64,000 nt of DNA from Actinobaculum massiliense (GTDB taxonomy: Bacteria; Actinomycetota; Actinomycetes; Actinomycetales; Actinomycetaceae). Shown piece by piece: positions 36,763 to 45,449 of the stretch. Position 1 is the stretch's first letter, and every line of letters starts with the position of its first letter. Made by a program: the position numbers and the translations under genes. The stretch spans positions 1,063,339 to 1,127,338 of the forward strand of contig NZ_LN881717.1 of the NCBI RefSeq assembly GCF_001457435.1, in the 5' to 3' direction. Under the pieces are notes generated by a model that saw nothing but the letters and a program-made list of their open reading frames with translations, was not told where the DNA came from and searched no databases.

Positions 36763-38079
36763 TTAGTGAGCCTCAGTGTCGCGAATCGGTAAATCTCCCT
36801 TCTTTTCCTCTTTGTGCAACGAGGACGTTTCATTTTCGAATTGCCACTGATCTGGGCGGGGAATACGGCGAAACTCACCAGTAAAAGCCAAGGCTAGGGC
36901 GCCAATAAACATGAGCACGATGAATGAAGAGACTGTTGGAAAATAGTCTGCAGCGTCCAGTCCGAATCCTGCTATAAAAGGCGCAAACGGGGTGAGTATG
37001 GCGTTGAGTAAGCCGCTGGTCGCGCTAATCATGCCTATCTTCGCATCGGGTATTTGAGAAATCGCCCATCCGGATGCGGCTGAGTTAAAGATAGGCAAAG
37101 CTATTGCCGAAACGGCCAGGATGGTAAAAATAGCGATAAAATCGTCCGCCACCGCAAGGAGCGCAAGGACAGCGCACATCACTCCGGTAGAAATAATGGC
37201 GACGGCGCCGGTGGGAAACCTTTTGGCGATTGGCGCGGCAACGATGGATCCGGCAATCATGCCAGAGGCGAGAGCGGTGGGAAGCAGGCCAATTCTGGCA
37301 GAGTTTTCTCCAACGGCGGCAAAATGGAGGACAATAGTTTGTACGGCGCCGCTCATGGCAAAGGACATGACCGCGGCAATGATAAGGACGGTCGTGATTG
37401 TTCGCCGTCGTGCCAGCCAGGAAAAACCGGCCCTAACCTGCGTGAGGGGTGACGGGAGTGTTTCGTCCTCGCCCCGAGGGCGGAGATTAGCTCTTAGGGT
37501 ACGCATCGCGAAAAGGGCGAGGAAATGCCCAACCGCACGAGCGGCAAAAGGTGCCCAGAGGCTGAGTGCCACAAGGAACCCTCCCGTCGGACCGGAGACG
37601 AGCTGAATTGTGCCGTCGCGTGCTTGATTGGCGGCTAGTGCCTGAGGAAGCTGTGCCGCGGGAACAAGCTGCCGGAGCGCCGGGGTGGAAACCGCCCCAA
37701 AGAGTCCGTCCCGTATTCCCGCCAGTACGCCGAGGCCGGTCAGGGTTAAAGCGTTAAGAAAATCCACGAAAAAGAGCACAATACCTACACACCAGATAAG
37801 CACTCCGCATCCGTGGCCAATTATGAGTAGTTTTCTCCGATCGTATCGGTCTGCTATCACTCCACCCGGGATCATGCTGAGAACGCGAGCCAGTGCGGTA
37901 GTACCCGCAATTGCACCAGAGAGGGTGAGAGATCCAGTAACGGATAGGGCGATCAGGGGCATAGCGAAGCTAAGTACCGCGGCTCCACCATCTGCGACGA
38001 CGTCGGAAATAAACCATCTGACGTAATCGCTATTAGCACGCAAGGGGACCAGGGCTTTGTCCGAGCTACTTGTATCCAT
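36763..38079 (-). CDS. MFS transporter, MFS_3/enterobactin-exporter-like
   Basis: A 438-residue protein with 12 predicted helices and the motif GGVIADRYDRRKLLI between helices 2 and 3, as in the EntS/MFS_3 group of drug and siderophore exporters. The cargo is unknown. ATG 38079 is preferred (AAGG and GGAG in front); the frame is open to 38115. It is divergent from an ArsR-like regulator with a palindromic operator between them, so expression probably responds to the regulator's ligand. Confidence 0.85.
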   Translation of the reverse strand: MDTSSSDKALVPLRANSDYVRWFISDVVADGGAAVLSFAMPLIALSVTGSLTLSGAIAGTTALARVLSMIPGGVIADRYDRRKLLIIGHGCGVLIWCVGIVLFFVDFLNALTLTGLGVLAGIRDGLFGAVSTPALRQLVPAAQLPQALAANQARDGTIQLVSGPTGGFLVALSLWAPFAARAVGHFLALFAMRTLRANLRPRGEDETLPSPLTQVRAGFSWLARRRTITTVLIIAAVMSFAMSGAVQTIVLHFAAVGENSARIGLLPTALASGMIAGSIVAAPIAKRFPTGAVAIISTGVMCAVLALLAVADDFIAIFTILAVSAIALPIFNSAASGWAISQIPDAKIGMISATSGLLNAILTPFAPFIAGFGLDAADYFPTVSSFIVLMFIGALALAFTGEFRRIPRPDQWQFENETSSLHKEEKKGDLPIRDTEAH

Positions 38080-38104
38080 GCTCCGTACCTTACGCGCGCA
38101 ATTT

Positions 38105-38132
38105 CTATTGCGCAAATAAAATTGCGCAATAG
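38105..38132. promoter_or_regulatory. Palindromic operator between MFS and ArsR-like genes
   Basis: CTATTGCGCAA (38105-38115) and TTGCGCAATAG (38122-38132) are exact inverse copies separated by ATAAAA. The core TTGCGCAA is itself a palindrome, so each arm is a potential site. It covers the region where both divergent promoters must lie, 18 bp before the regulator start and 26 bp before the MFS start, as expected for an autoregulated repressor. Confidence 0.85.
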
Positions 38133-38150
38133 GTTTGCTAATATTTCACC

Positions 38151-38738
38151 ATGGCCAAAGATCCTTCCCTCACTCTCAAAGCCATTGCAAATCCCGTGCG
38201 GATGCAGATTTTGCATGAGCTTGGTTTTCGAGACGGGCGGGCGCGGGTGACCGATATTGCGGATGCGCTCGGACTCGCGCCGAACTCGGTTTCCTATCAT
38301 CTGCGTGAACTTGCTAAAGCGAATGTTGTGGAGAAGGTAGATACCCCGGAAGGGCGCGACGCGAGAGAAACTTGGTATGCGATTCCAGAAAAGGGAATTG
38401 CGCTCGATTTCGATAACAACGAAACAAGCTCTCCGCTACCCCCGCTGGTCGATTCGCTCTACGATGCGATGGCAAATTCCGCGGTCGTTGCTCGATACCG
38501 GCGCGCCGCCATTGAGGCTGAGGACGTTTCTAACGAACGTCTTATTGGCAGTACGCAGGTCCTGCGCTTGACGTCTGAGCAGCAGGAGACTTTTTATTCT
38601 TCGATCCGTGCACTCATTGACCAAGTACGACGCGATACGGAAAAAAACCAAGACGACCTTCGTACGGGAAAAGTTCCTGTAGATGAAACAGAACAGGTGT
38701 ACTTCAATCTTGATGTTTTCCCAGTGATATCCCGCTAG
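38151..38738 (+). CDS. ArsR-like helix-turn-helix transcriptional regulator
   Basis: The 195-residue protein begins with a winged helix of the ArsR type: LTLKAIANPVRMQILHELGF, VTDIADALGLAPNSVSYHLR, and a wing with VEKVDTPEGRDARETWYAI. The C-terminal half (about 90-195) is helical and probably binds a ligand or makes the dimer; no metal-binding cysteine pair is visible. It likely represses the divergent MFS gene and itself through the 38105-38132 palindrome. Confidence 0.85.
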   Translation: MAKDPSLTLKAIANPVRMQILHELGFRDGRARVTDIADALGLAPNSVSYHLRELAKANVVEKVDTPEGRDARETWYAIPEKGIALDFDNNETSSPLPPLVDSLYDAMANSAVVARYRRAAIEAEDVSNERLIGSTQVLRLTSEQQETFYSSIRALIDQVRRDTEKNQDDLRTGKVPVDETEQVYFNLDVFPVISR

Positions 38739-38813
38739 TTTTGTTAACTTCGACCTGGGTGGCGGTACTCGTTCCGCAAAGGAGCGACAAAAGAACGGGA
38801 TGGCTGAAGGAAC

Positions 38814-39560
38814 GTGGCTGAATGCCATAATGTTCATATGATTCAGCAGAAACTCGTGCATCCGGATGGAACCCCGCCGCGGGTCGTCGTCGTCGACGAT
38901 GAAGTATCGCTTGCAGATCTGCTTTCCTCGGCGCTCCGTTACGAGGGATGGGAGGTATCGACGGCGCACGATGGCTTTTCTGCCGTTCAGCTAATTCGGC
39001 GCGTTAAGCCCGATGTGATCGTGCTTGACGTTATGCTCCCGGATCTCGATGGATATGAGGTACTCAAAAGAGCGCGCCAGACTCTGCCAGATGTGCCGGT
39101 TTTGTTTCTTACCGCCAAGGATACGGTGGAAGATCGGGTGAAGGGTTTCAATGCAGGAGGGGACGACTACGTTGTCAAACCGTTCTCGCTCGAGGAAGTC
39201 GTTGTTCGGTTGCGGGCTCTTATGCGTCGATCCGGTTTGGCCGAACCTGAGTCGGACCACATTCTGCATGTAGGGGACTTGGTCCTTGATCGTGATACTC
39301 ACGAAGTCACGCGCGCAGGAAAGCGAATTGATCTCACCTCAACCGAATTCAAACTCTTGGCGTATCTGATGGAAAACGAACGCAAAGTCCTAGCTAAAAC
39401 GCAAATTCTTGATCGCGTGTGGGGTTATGACTTCGGCGGGAAAGTGAACATTGTTGAGCTTTATATTTCGTATTTGCGCCGAAAAATAGACTCTGGACGG
39501 GAACCCATGATCCACACCGTTCGTGGTGCTGGCTACATGCTCAGCCCCGGGAAGAAATAA
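38814..39560 (+). CDS. Two-component response regulator, OmpR/PhoB family
   Basis: REC domain with the acidic pair VVVDDE, phosphoacceptor Asp in DVIVLDVMLPDLDGYEVL, switch Thr/Ser FLTAKD and Lys in VVKPFSLEE; then the winged-helix output domain (TSTEFKLLAYLMENERKVLA, DYGG-like YDFGGKVNIVELYISYLRRK). It resembles MprA/TcrA regulators. GTG 38814 has AAGGAAC before it; ATG 38838 is the alternative. The sensor kinase follows after 7 bp. Confidence 0.93.
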   Translation: MAECHNVHMIQQKLVHPDGTPPRVVVVDDEVSLADLLSSALRYEGWEVSTAHDGFSAVQLIRRVKPDVIVLDVMLPDLDGYEVLKRARQTLPDVPVLFLTAKDTVEDRVKGFNAGGDDYVVKPFSLEEVVVRLRALMRRSGLAEPESDHILHVGDLVLDRDTHEVTRAGKRIDLTSTEFKLLAYLMENERKVLAKTQILDRVWGYDFGGKVNIVELYISYLRRKIDSGREPMIHTVRGAGYMLSPGKK

Positions 39561-39567
39561 GGATGTC

Positions 39568-41298
39568 ATGAGACGACACCGGCCCTTATTGCTACGGCAA
39601 AAGATAATTCTTTTGACCGTATTGCTGTCTGCCATTGCTATTTTTGTAAACACTGTTATTTCTATTGGTGCGATCAAAGCGTCGCTTTACAGGCAGGTCG
39701 ACGGGGAGTTGCGGACGGTGTCAGAGCGAATGCTCCTGCCCGGGCCACCGAGTGTAGAATCCGGAGTTTTTCCTGGCGATAAAGCCGAACCCCGAGATCA
39801 AGTAACGGGCGACGGAGGAACCCAAAATGGGTCGGGTGGAAATTCCGGAGCGCCAAGTGAACGAGATCAGGGAAACGAAGCTGTGCCGAGTGACCAGACC
39901 GAACTCGGTATTGAACGACCTGGACAGAGGATTGGGACACTCGAATATCATCGCGTTAACGACGAAGTGAACGCCGCTTACATTAGTGCGGATTTCGAGG
40001 TTGTCCCCCTCACCGTCGAGCAGGCCGAAGTGCTTCGACATGCTGAGGGCAACGGGGCTCCACAAAACGTTGACATTCCCGGTCTAGGCTCATACCGAGT
40101 TTTAGTGAGTGAAGATAGTCCCGGCGATCATCCGGGAGCAAACCCGGCCTCCAAGGACTCCAGCTTGGGGAACCGAGCATCGCGGAACGTGGCAATGGTT
40201 GGCCTTCCACTTTCTTCGCTTGTTGCTACGCAGCGGCTCTTTATGGCGGTGCATCTTCTCACCGGCGGAATCGCACTTCTTGTGGTGGGAGCCTTGGGTG
40301 CCTGGCTCGTTCGCCGCGCTCTTCGGCCTCTGAGAGATGTGGCCCAAACCGCGAAGGCGGTATCGGAAATTCCGCTTGATTCGGGCGACGTCGTTCTTCA
40401 TGAAAGGGTCGCCTACGATGACCCTCGGACAGAAGTTGGGGCGGTTGGGGCGGCAATTAACGCGATGCTCGGCCATGTTGAGAATTCGCTTTCCGCTCGA
40501 AATGAGTCTGAGAAGCTAACCCGCCAATTCGTTGCGGACGCGTCGCACGAATTACGAAATCCGCTCGCGGCTATCTCGGGTTACACGGAACTTATTCGCT
40601 CACACCACGATTTTAAAGATCCGGAGATTTCACATGCGTTAGAAAGGATTTCCGACGAATCCGAGCGCATGAAGGATTTGGTTGAAGACCTGCTTCTGTT
40701 GGCCCGCCTCGATGCGGGAAGGGAAATAGAAAAGATTCCGGTAGATGTGGTGCTTCTGGCCGTCGAGGCTATCCAGGATGCTCACGTTGCCGGTCCGGAT
40801 CATGAATGGGAGTTCGAGGTCGCACCTCCGCAAAAGGAAGTTTCCGGGGAGGATGAACTCCGTGAAGATTCAGCCGGAGAAGATGTGATTAGGGAGGATG
40901 AGTTCCAGTCGATCATCGTGCATGCGGATAAGGACCGGCTTTACCAGGCACTACTGAATCTTCTTACCAATGCCCGAGTACACACCCCCAGCGGAACACG
41001 AGTGAAGCTCACCGTCGCATCTGACGATCATTCCGCGTTTTTATCGGTCGCCGACGACGGTCCGGGAATCGATCCAAAAATAGCAGCCTCTGTTTTCAGT
41101 CGATTTTCAAGGGGGGACCAATCGCGTAGCCGCACGTCCGGATCGACAGGTCTTGGTCTCTCTATTGCAAAATCGGTGGTTGAGGCTCACGGAGGAACGT
41201 TAACGTTCCAGTCACCCACTAATAGAGAGCACGGAACAGTGTTCACGATCCGACTACCCTTGGCGGAAGCGGGAAATTCTTCCCTGGCCAAAAAGTAG
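39568..41298 (+). CDS. Two-component sensor histidine kinase
   Basis: A 576-residue membrane kinase: helix 1 (about 12-35), an extracytoplasmic loop of roughly 190 residues with a Gly/Asn/Glu-rich low-complexity stretch, helix 2 (about 225-248), HAMP, the H-box FVADASHELRNPLAAISGYTE with the phosphorylated His, then N, G1 (DDGPGIDP) and G2 (GSTGLGLSIAKS) boxes. The G/N-box region has an acidic insert (SGEDELREDSAGEDVIRED). It pairs with the regulator upstream. It faces the VTC/DUF4956 gene set, a possible target. Confidence 0.93.
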   Translation: MRRHRPLLLRQKIILLTVLLSAIAIFVNTVISIGAIKASLYRQVDGELRTVSERMLLPGPPSVESGVFPGDKAEPRDQVTGDGGTQNGSGGNSGAPSERDQGNEAVPSDQTELGIERPGQRIGTLEYHRVNDEVNAAYISADFEVVPLTVEQAEVLRHAEGNGAPQNVDIPGLGSYRVLVSEDSPGDHPGANPASKDSSLGNRASRNVAMVGLPLSSLVATQRLFMAVHLLTGGIALLVVGALGAWLVRRALRPLRDVAQTAKAVSEIPLDSGDVVLHERVAYDDPRTEVGAVGAAINAMLGHVENSLSARNESEKLTRQFVADASHELRNPLAAISGYTELIRSHHDFKDPEISHALERISDESERMKDLVEDLLLLARLDAGREIEKIPVDVVLLAVEAIQDAHVAGPDHEWEFEVAPPQKEVSGEDELREDSAGEDVIREDEFQSIIVHADKDRLYQALLNLLTNARVHTPSGTRVKLTVASDDHSAFLSVADDGPGIDPKIAASVFSRFSRGDQSRSRTSGSTGLGLSIAKSVVEAHGGTLTFQSPTNREHGTVFTIRLPLAEAGNSSLAKK

Positions 41299-41370
41299 CC
41301 GGATCGTGCGAATAGACGGATCGTGCGAATCAAACCTGTAGTGTGTTTTCAGATGTCGATTCCGGATTTC

Positions 41371-43074
41371 CTAGACGTTCGAACTTATTGCGTCACTACT
41401 CGTAGCGCCGCCTCCTGAAGACTGGCCGCCTCCCGAAGTCTGGCCGCCTCCGAAAGCGGGGCGAGTCTCGTCCTCGTTGGCCCCGCCGGGTCGGGTATTT
41501 CCTCCCATTTCGGGACGTCCTCCCATTCCCGGGTTTCCCATTCCGTTCGATTCATTCGCGACGACGTCGCCACTTTCTGAACCGTTGACCAAGACCGAAT
41601 ACGTTTGCCCGCTTTCGACGTTCGACGTCGAGAAAACAACACTTTGGACTGCTTTTTCGGGAACGTAGGTGGCGAGGATATTTCCGCTTGCGTCGGTTAA
41701 TTCGACCTTGTCACCGGCCGAAGCATTCACGAATGCTGCGACCCATCCCTGTGCGGACGAAGAATCTGGCGTTTCCGCCATTCCCGCCGACCCGCCAGCG
41801 AGGAGTGTTCCACCCGTAATATCAAAGCTCCCATTGATGTCTAACGCGCCGTTTCCTCCGTTCGTCGGGCCGTGAACCGTCACGCTGCCACCTGTCAACG
41901 TGACGTCACCGTTTGAATCGAGTCCGTCACCTTCGGCATTAATCAGGATCTCCCCGTCCATGATGGTGAGTTCGGCTCCTTCTGTCACTGCGAACATGTC
42001 CCCACCACCGGGGCCGCCGGCTTGGGAGCCGTCGCCGCCGGCAATATTGATACCGTCGTCGGTGGATACGATCGAGTAACTACCGCCGTCAATTGTCATG
42101 TTCAGGGCTTCAAGCCCCTCGTATGATTCGGTAATTGTCACGCTGGAAGATAGAACCATATTCGCATCTGCGTGCATGGCGTCGTCAGCGCTGGAAATTG
42201 TGGTATCTGCACCGCTAGCAATGATGAACTGTGCGTTGATTCCGTCTTCTCCACTCGACGAAAGATTTTGAGTGCCGCCCATAAGGGCAACATAGCCAAC
42301 CGTTTCGTTATCAGAATTGTCAGATTTGAGCGCGTGACCAGCGGCATCGACGCTAATGTCTGCCCCGCTCACCCACAGATAATCCTTTCCCCGAATACCA
42401 TCATCCACCGCGGTAACGGTGATGGTGCCGGAATCGATGACGAGCCCGTCCTTGGAGACAATTCCGTCGTTATTATTTCCGGTGACTTCCAGAGCTCCGT
42501 TCCCGGTGATGGACAGATCGGATGAGGACCAGAGGGTCGAATTCGCTTCGTCTTCACCCCCTCCGTACGAAGATCCGTCACTGAGTGTATTGGACGTCCC
42601 ATCAGCCAGACGAATTGTTACCTCATCGGCGCTCTGGACGGCGAGTGCAGCGCCATTTTCTGAATTGATATGTGCATCGCTCAGGATAATTGCGACTTTT
42701 TCTTCATCGGGCGCCGCGATCACGACCTCGCCCTCGATAGTTCCGCTTAATCTGTACGTCCCGCCGGCAGTGATAGTGACGACGCCGTCGTTCGTAGAAA
42801 CCGCTGAACTATCGGAGGAAGCCGTCGTGCCGTCGAGAATAACGTCAACGGCGGAGGCTTGATCTACCTCATCTACGGAGTGCGCTTCCTTTTTCGAGGC
42901 CAGCTCTTCTGCTACGGCCCCCGCCGTCGACGATTCCGCCGTTTTTTCTTCCGCTGAATCTGTGGCTATTCCAGTATTTTGCAAGTTTTCAGAGTCGGCA
43001 GCGTTCCCTGATGCGCATGACGAGAACGCAAAAGTCATGGCCACGGCTACGAGGGATATGAATATTTTTTTCAT
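41371..43074 (-). CDS. Carbohydrate-binding domain (Cthe_2159-type) lipoprotein
   Basis: The 567-residue protein has a lipoprotein signal (MKKIFISLVAVAMTFAFSSC, lipobox FSSC with Cys at 20), an acidic linker, a long repetitive beta-rich part (about 75-480) with many short G-D-x-hydrophobic turns, as in the beta-helix Cthe_2159/DUF4353 family that binds acidic polysaccharides and calcium, and a Gly/Met/Pro-rich C-terminus (GMGNPGMGGRPEMGG). Anchoring to the outer face of the membrane is expected. It is the last gene of the DUF4956-VTC-Cthe_2159 set. Confidence 0.85.
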   Translation of the reverse strand: MKKIFISLVAVAMTFAFSSCASGNAADSENLQNTGIATDSAEEKTAESSTAGAVAEELASKKEAHSVDEVDQASAVDVILDGTTASSDSSAVSTNDGVVTITAGGTYRLSGTIEGEVVIAAPDEEKVAIILSDAHINSENGAALAVQSADEVTIRLADGTSNTLSDGSSYGGGEDEANSTLWSSSDLSITGNGALEVTGNNNDGIVSKDGLVIDSGTITVTAVDDGIRGKDYLWVSGADISVDAAGHALKSDNSDNETVGYVALMGGTQNLSSSGEDGINAQFIIASGADTTISSADDAMHADANMVLSSSVTITESYEGLEALNMTIDGGSYSIVSTDDGINIAGGDGSQAGGPGGGDMFAVTEGAELTIMDGEILINAEGDGLDSNGDVTLTGGSVTVHGPTNGGNGALDINGSFDITGGTLLAGGSAGMAETPDSSSAQGWVAAFVNASAGDKVELTDASGNILATYVPEKAVQSVVFSTSNVESGQTYSVLVNGSESGDVVANESNGMGNPGMGGRPEMGGNTRPGGANEDETRPAFGGGQTSGGGQSSGGGATSSDAISSNV

Positions 43075-43121
43075 CGAAGTCTCCTTACGATTTTCGACAT
43101 AACAAAGATGATTAGCGCCGT

Positions 43122-44141
43122 TTAGTTTCTGCAGCGGGGGAGGGCCAATACGGCTGCACTATTGATGAGTTGGACCGGGTAGATCAGGTCAGTTTTCGAC
43201 CTTTTGCAAAATGGGCGGATTTTTCGCATGGTGCGCCGCCACTTTCCGGGATCGAGAAAGGGATGAGTTTCCGCAAGCCCAATGCCATATTTGGAAAATT
43301 TGGCGGATCGATATCCACTGGCCCAGAGAACTCGATCAAGGGTTGTGGGATGGGGACCCGATTTCGTCTCAATGATTGCCAGCGACGGAAAAGAAACACG
43401 CCCGAACCGTGACGTGCAGACGAGATCCACATCAATTGTCACTCTCGATCCTTCCGTGAATTTTTCAGTGCGAGATTGAAGGGCAGTAGAACCGAAAGCG
43501 TTCACAGCACACAATGATTCAGGCGACGGCGAGCACGGCCCCCCAGAAGGACGGGACGGAAAATAGAGAGTGCTTCGCCGATACCGGGTTTCGAGAGTTG
43601 GGTGGAGCTGCCCGACAAAGCTTGGAACAATCGAAGAATCCGCCAAAGTTTTTTCTACGAATATGCGGTGGGTCGGGTCGAAGAGATCGAATCCTGCGTC
43701 CCTCCTTTTTCCATAAACTGCGGATAAGACATCGGCTTCTGACCGCGCCCAGGCGGTGTTCAGGGCGAGTCGGTTCTTCACGTTTGTCCCGCGCGAACCG
43801 CGCGTCTTGACTTCCAGAAACCTCTGGTTTGAATCTGCGTAGGTGCGGGTACGTACTTTAAATCTGCGTCGCCGCTTTTGGCTACTGAGGAAGTAGGCGT
43901 CGAAAGCTGGCGTGTCAAAGTAGATAGAACTGTAGGAAAACTCGCGTTCACCATCGATCTCTAAGCACGAAACTCGCGGCGAAAAATTCGCGGATTCATC
44001 GATATGGGGAAGCTTGAGAGCGGAGAGAATACTGTCCAGATCCTCGCGCGCCACGAGATATTTGCGATCAACGCGCTGGAGGCGAGAGGCTTTCCGTTGC
44101 AATTCGTCGAGGCAGATAGGTGGTAGCGAATCGAGCGACAT
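43122..44141 (-). CDS. VTC-domain (polyphosphate polymerase-like) protein
   Basis: The 339-residue protein matches the tunnel-shaped VTC catalytic domain: RVDRKYLV (about 24-31), EFSYSSIYFDTPAFDAYF, KRRRRFKVRTRTY, FLEVKTRGSRGTNVKNRL, and the acidic strand IIETKSG. In yeast VTC4 the tunnel's basic residues and metal-binding glutamates make polyphosphate from ATP. Bacterial members of this set have not, as far as I know, been shown to do the same. No membrane helix is present. The ATG overlaps the DUF4956 stop by one base (TGATG), a tight coupling. Confidence 0.85.
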   Translation of the reverse strand: MSLDSLPPICLDELQRKASRLQRVDRKYLVAREDLDSILSALKLPHIDESANFSPRVSCLEIDGEREFSYSSIYFDTPAFDAYFLSSQKRRRRFKVRTRTYADSNQRFLEVKTRGSRGTNVKNRLALNTAWARSEADVLSAVYGKRRDAGFDLFDPTHRIFVEKTLADSSIVPSFVGQLHPTLETRYRRSTLYFPSRPSGGPCSPSPESLCAVNAFGSTALQSRTEKFTEGSRVTIDVDLVCTSRFGRVSFPSLAIIETKSGPHPTTLDRVLWASGYRSAKFSKYGIGLAETHPFLDPGKWRRTMRKIRPFCKRSKTDLIYPVQLINSAAVLALPRCRN

Positions 44142-44740
44142 CAGGACGCTCCTCCCATTGCCGGTACCTGCGTTCTCTGCCGCAGCGATAGATCCGTCTT
44201 TTTTCTCTGTACCGAACGCACATCAATCAAGGTCGAGTCATTGATGAAATCCAAACGCCTGACCTTCACGTCAAGAATTTCCTCACCGAGAATCTCCTCG
44301 ATTTGTTCACGTAGCACCAGCGGATTGCTGACTGCGTGATCGAGCACGAGGGTGCGTTGTACGACGTCGCGTAAACGTGAAAGGTAATCGACACACGCGA
44401 CGACGAGTACGATTACCGCCATCATCGGGATAGCCATAGCGGGTGTGGTGCTCAATCCGCCCAGCAAGCCCAATGTCAGAGACGTGAAGTAATACGCGAT
44501 TTCCCGGTGACTCATCTCTTCTGAACGCAACCGGATGATCGACAAAACTCCGAAAAGCCCCAGACCAACTCCAGCTCCTATCGATGCGGAATTTGCCAGC
44601 ACGGCAGATACAGCGAAGACTCCCAAGTTCACGGCAACGAAGGCCATCGCCATGTCCGTGCGTCGATGGAGCGGAAGATACGCTCCGCATAGAAGCAGAA
44701 CCATCGCGATGATATCCGCGCCGGCGAGTACAAGTAGCAT
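44141..44740 (-). CDS. DUF4956 membrane protein
   Basis: A 199-residue protein with three to four N-terminal membrane helices (within about 1-115) and a cytoplasmic C-terminal domain with DVKVRRLDFINDSTLIDVR. The core GVGLGLFGVLSIIRLRSEEM is diagnostic of DUF4956, which is regularly encoded beside VTC-domain proteins. It may give the VTC protein its membrane partner and export path. The ATG at 44740 follows AAGGAGG by 6 bases, better than the GTG at 44806. Confidence 0.87.
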   Translation of the reverse strand: MLLVLAGADIIAMVLLLCGAYLPLHRRTDMAMAFVAVNLGVFAVSAVLANSASIGAGVGLGLFGVLSIIRLRSEEMSHREIAYYFTSLTLGLLGGLSTTPAMAIPMMAVIVLVVACVDYLSRLRDVVQRTLVLDHAVSNPLVLREQIEEILGEEILDVKVRRLDFINDSTLIDVRSVQRKKTDLSLRQRTQVPAMGGAS

Positions 44741-45067
44741 GAGTGCCTCCTTGGGTAGCATCGCGAAAATTTCTCGGAATCTTCGCGATATGTGTTTCGT
44801 TGACACTCTCTATTTGACTCATGGCCGCTATGCGACCCCTGTGTAGGAAGCTATGAGTTTGCTATGAATTGCTCCGCCGCGATAATTCCGCGCTTTTGCC
44901 CGCGTGAAGATTCCGCGGTTTCTTCTCGCTCTTCGGCGCGGGCTACCGCCGTCTGGGAGCGGTAAATTTGAGCCTGAAGAAATGAGCGGGCGAAAATTCC
45001 AACGGATTTATCGCCCGAGTTTGATTTCAAGCTGCGCGGTCGCATAACCGCTTCGAAGGAGTTACCC
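44741..45067. promoter_or_regulatory. Divergent intergenic region with two dispersed-repeat copies
   Basis: A 327-bp gap between DUF4956 and the cupin. It must hold the promoter of the DUF4956-VTC set and of the cupin. It contains the first two copies of the dispersed repeat described below (44880-44892, exact; 44906-44918, variant). AAGGAG precedes the cupin start. Confidence 0.6.
44880..44918. repeat. Dispersed repeat CGCGGAAYYATCG, pair of copies
   Basis: CGATAATTCCGCG (44880-44892) is an exact inverse of the consensus and is followed by CTTTTGC; TGAAGATTCCGCG-type copy at 44906-44918 is a variant (ATC to TTC on the other strand). The first has the longer similarity CGATRATTCCGCGYTTTTGC with the copy at 58745. 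Confidence 0.75.
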
Positions 45068-45418
45068 ATGCCAGCTACAACGGCGTCGTCCACCTCACTC
45101 GTGGTCACCGATGTTTTCAAGGAATTACCAATTGCAAAAGAAGCGACGACTTCACGGGTTTTGGTGAACAACGACGTTCTCCGGCACGTCACGTTTTCCA
45201 TGGATGCGGGGCAGGTTCTCACCGAGCACGCCTCCGCCCGCGCGGTTATCGTCAATATTTTGCGTGGAAAGATGCGTTTCGTTGTGGCTGGGCAAACCTA
45301 CGAGGTGTCCGACGGCGACGTTATTTACCTCGCGCCCGGTGAGCGGCACGCGGTCGAGGCGATTGAGCCGACGTACATGTCCCTAACCCTGGTCGTCGTC
45401 GGCCAAAACGGGAACTAG
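45068..45418 (+). CDS. Cupin domain protein
   Basis: A 116-residue single-domain cupin. The conserved strands run from about 40 to 105: LTEHASARAVIVNILRGKMR and VVAGQTYEVSDGDVIYLAPG followed by ERHAVEAIEPTYMSLTLV. His in TEHAS and in GERHAV are possible metal ligands, but the full GxHxH pair is not complete. Function unknown; similar proteins include sugar or small-molecule binding regulators. ATG 45068 after AAGGAG. Confidence 0.82.
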   Translation: MPATTASSTSLVVTDVFKELPIAKEATTSRVLVNNDVLRHVTFSMDAGQVLTEHASARAVIVNILRGKMRFVVAGQTYEVSDGDVIYLAPGERHAVEAIEPTYMSLTLVVVGQNGN

Positions 45419-45449
45419 CGAAATCGGCAAAAAACAGGGGTTTTTAAAC

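Noticed and set aside
44851-45255. Minus-strand frame of 134 codons overlapping the cupin
   Set aside because: It is antisense to the cupin, which has a good ribosome binding site and family motifs.
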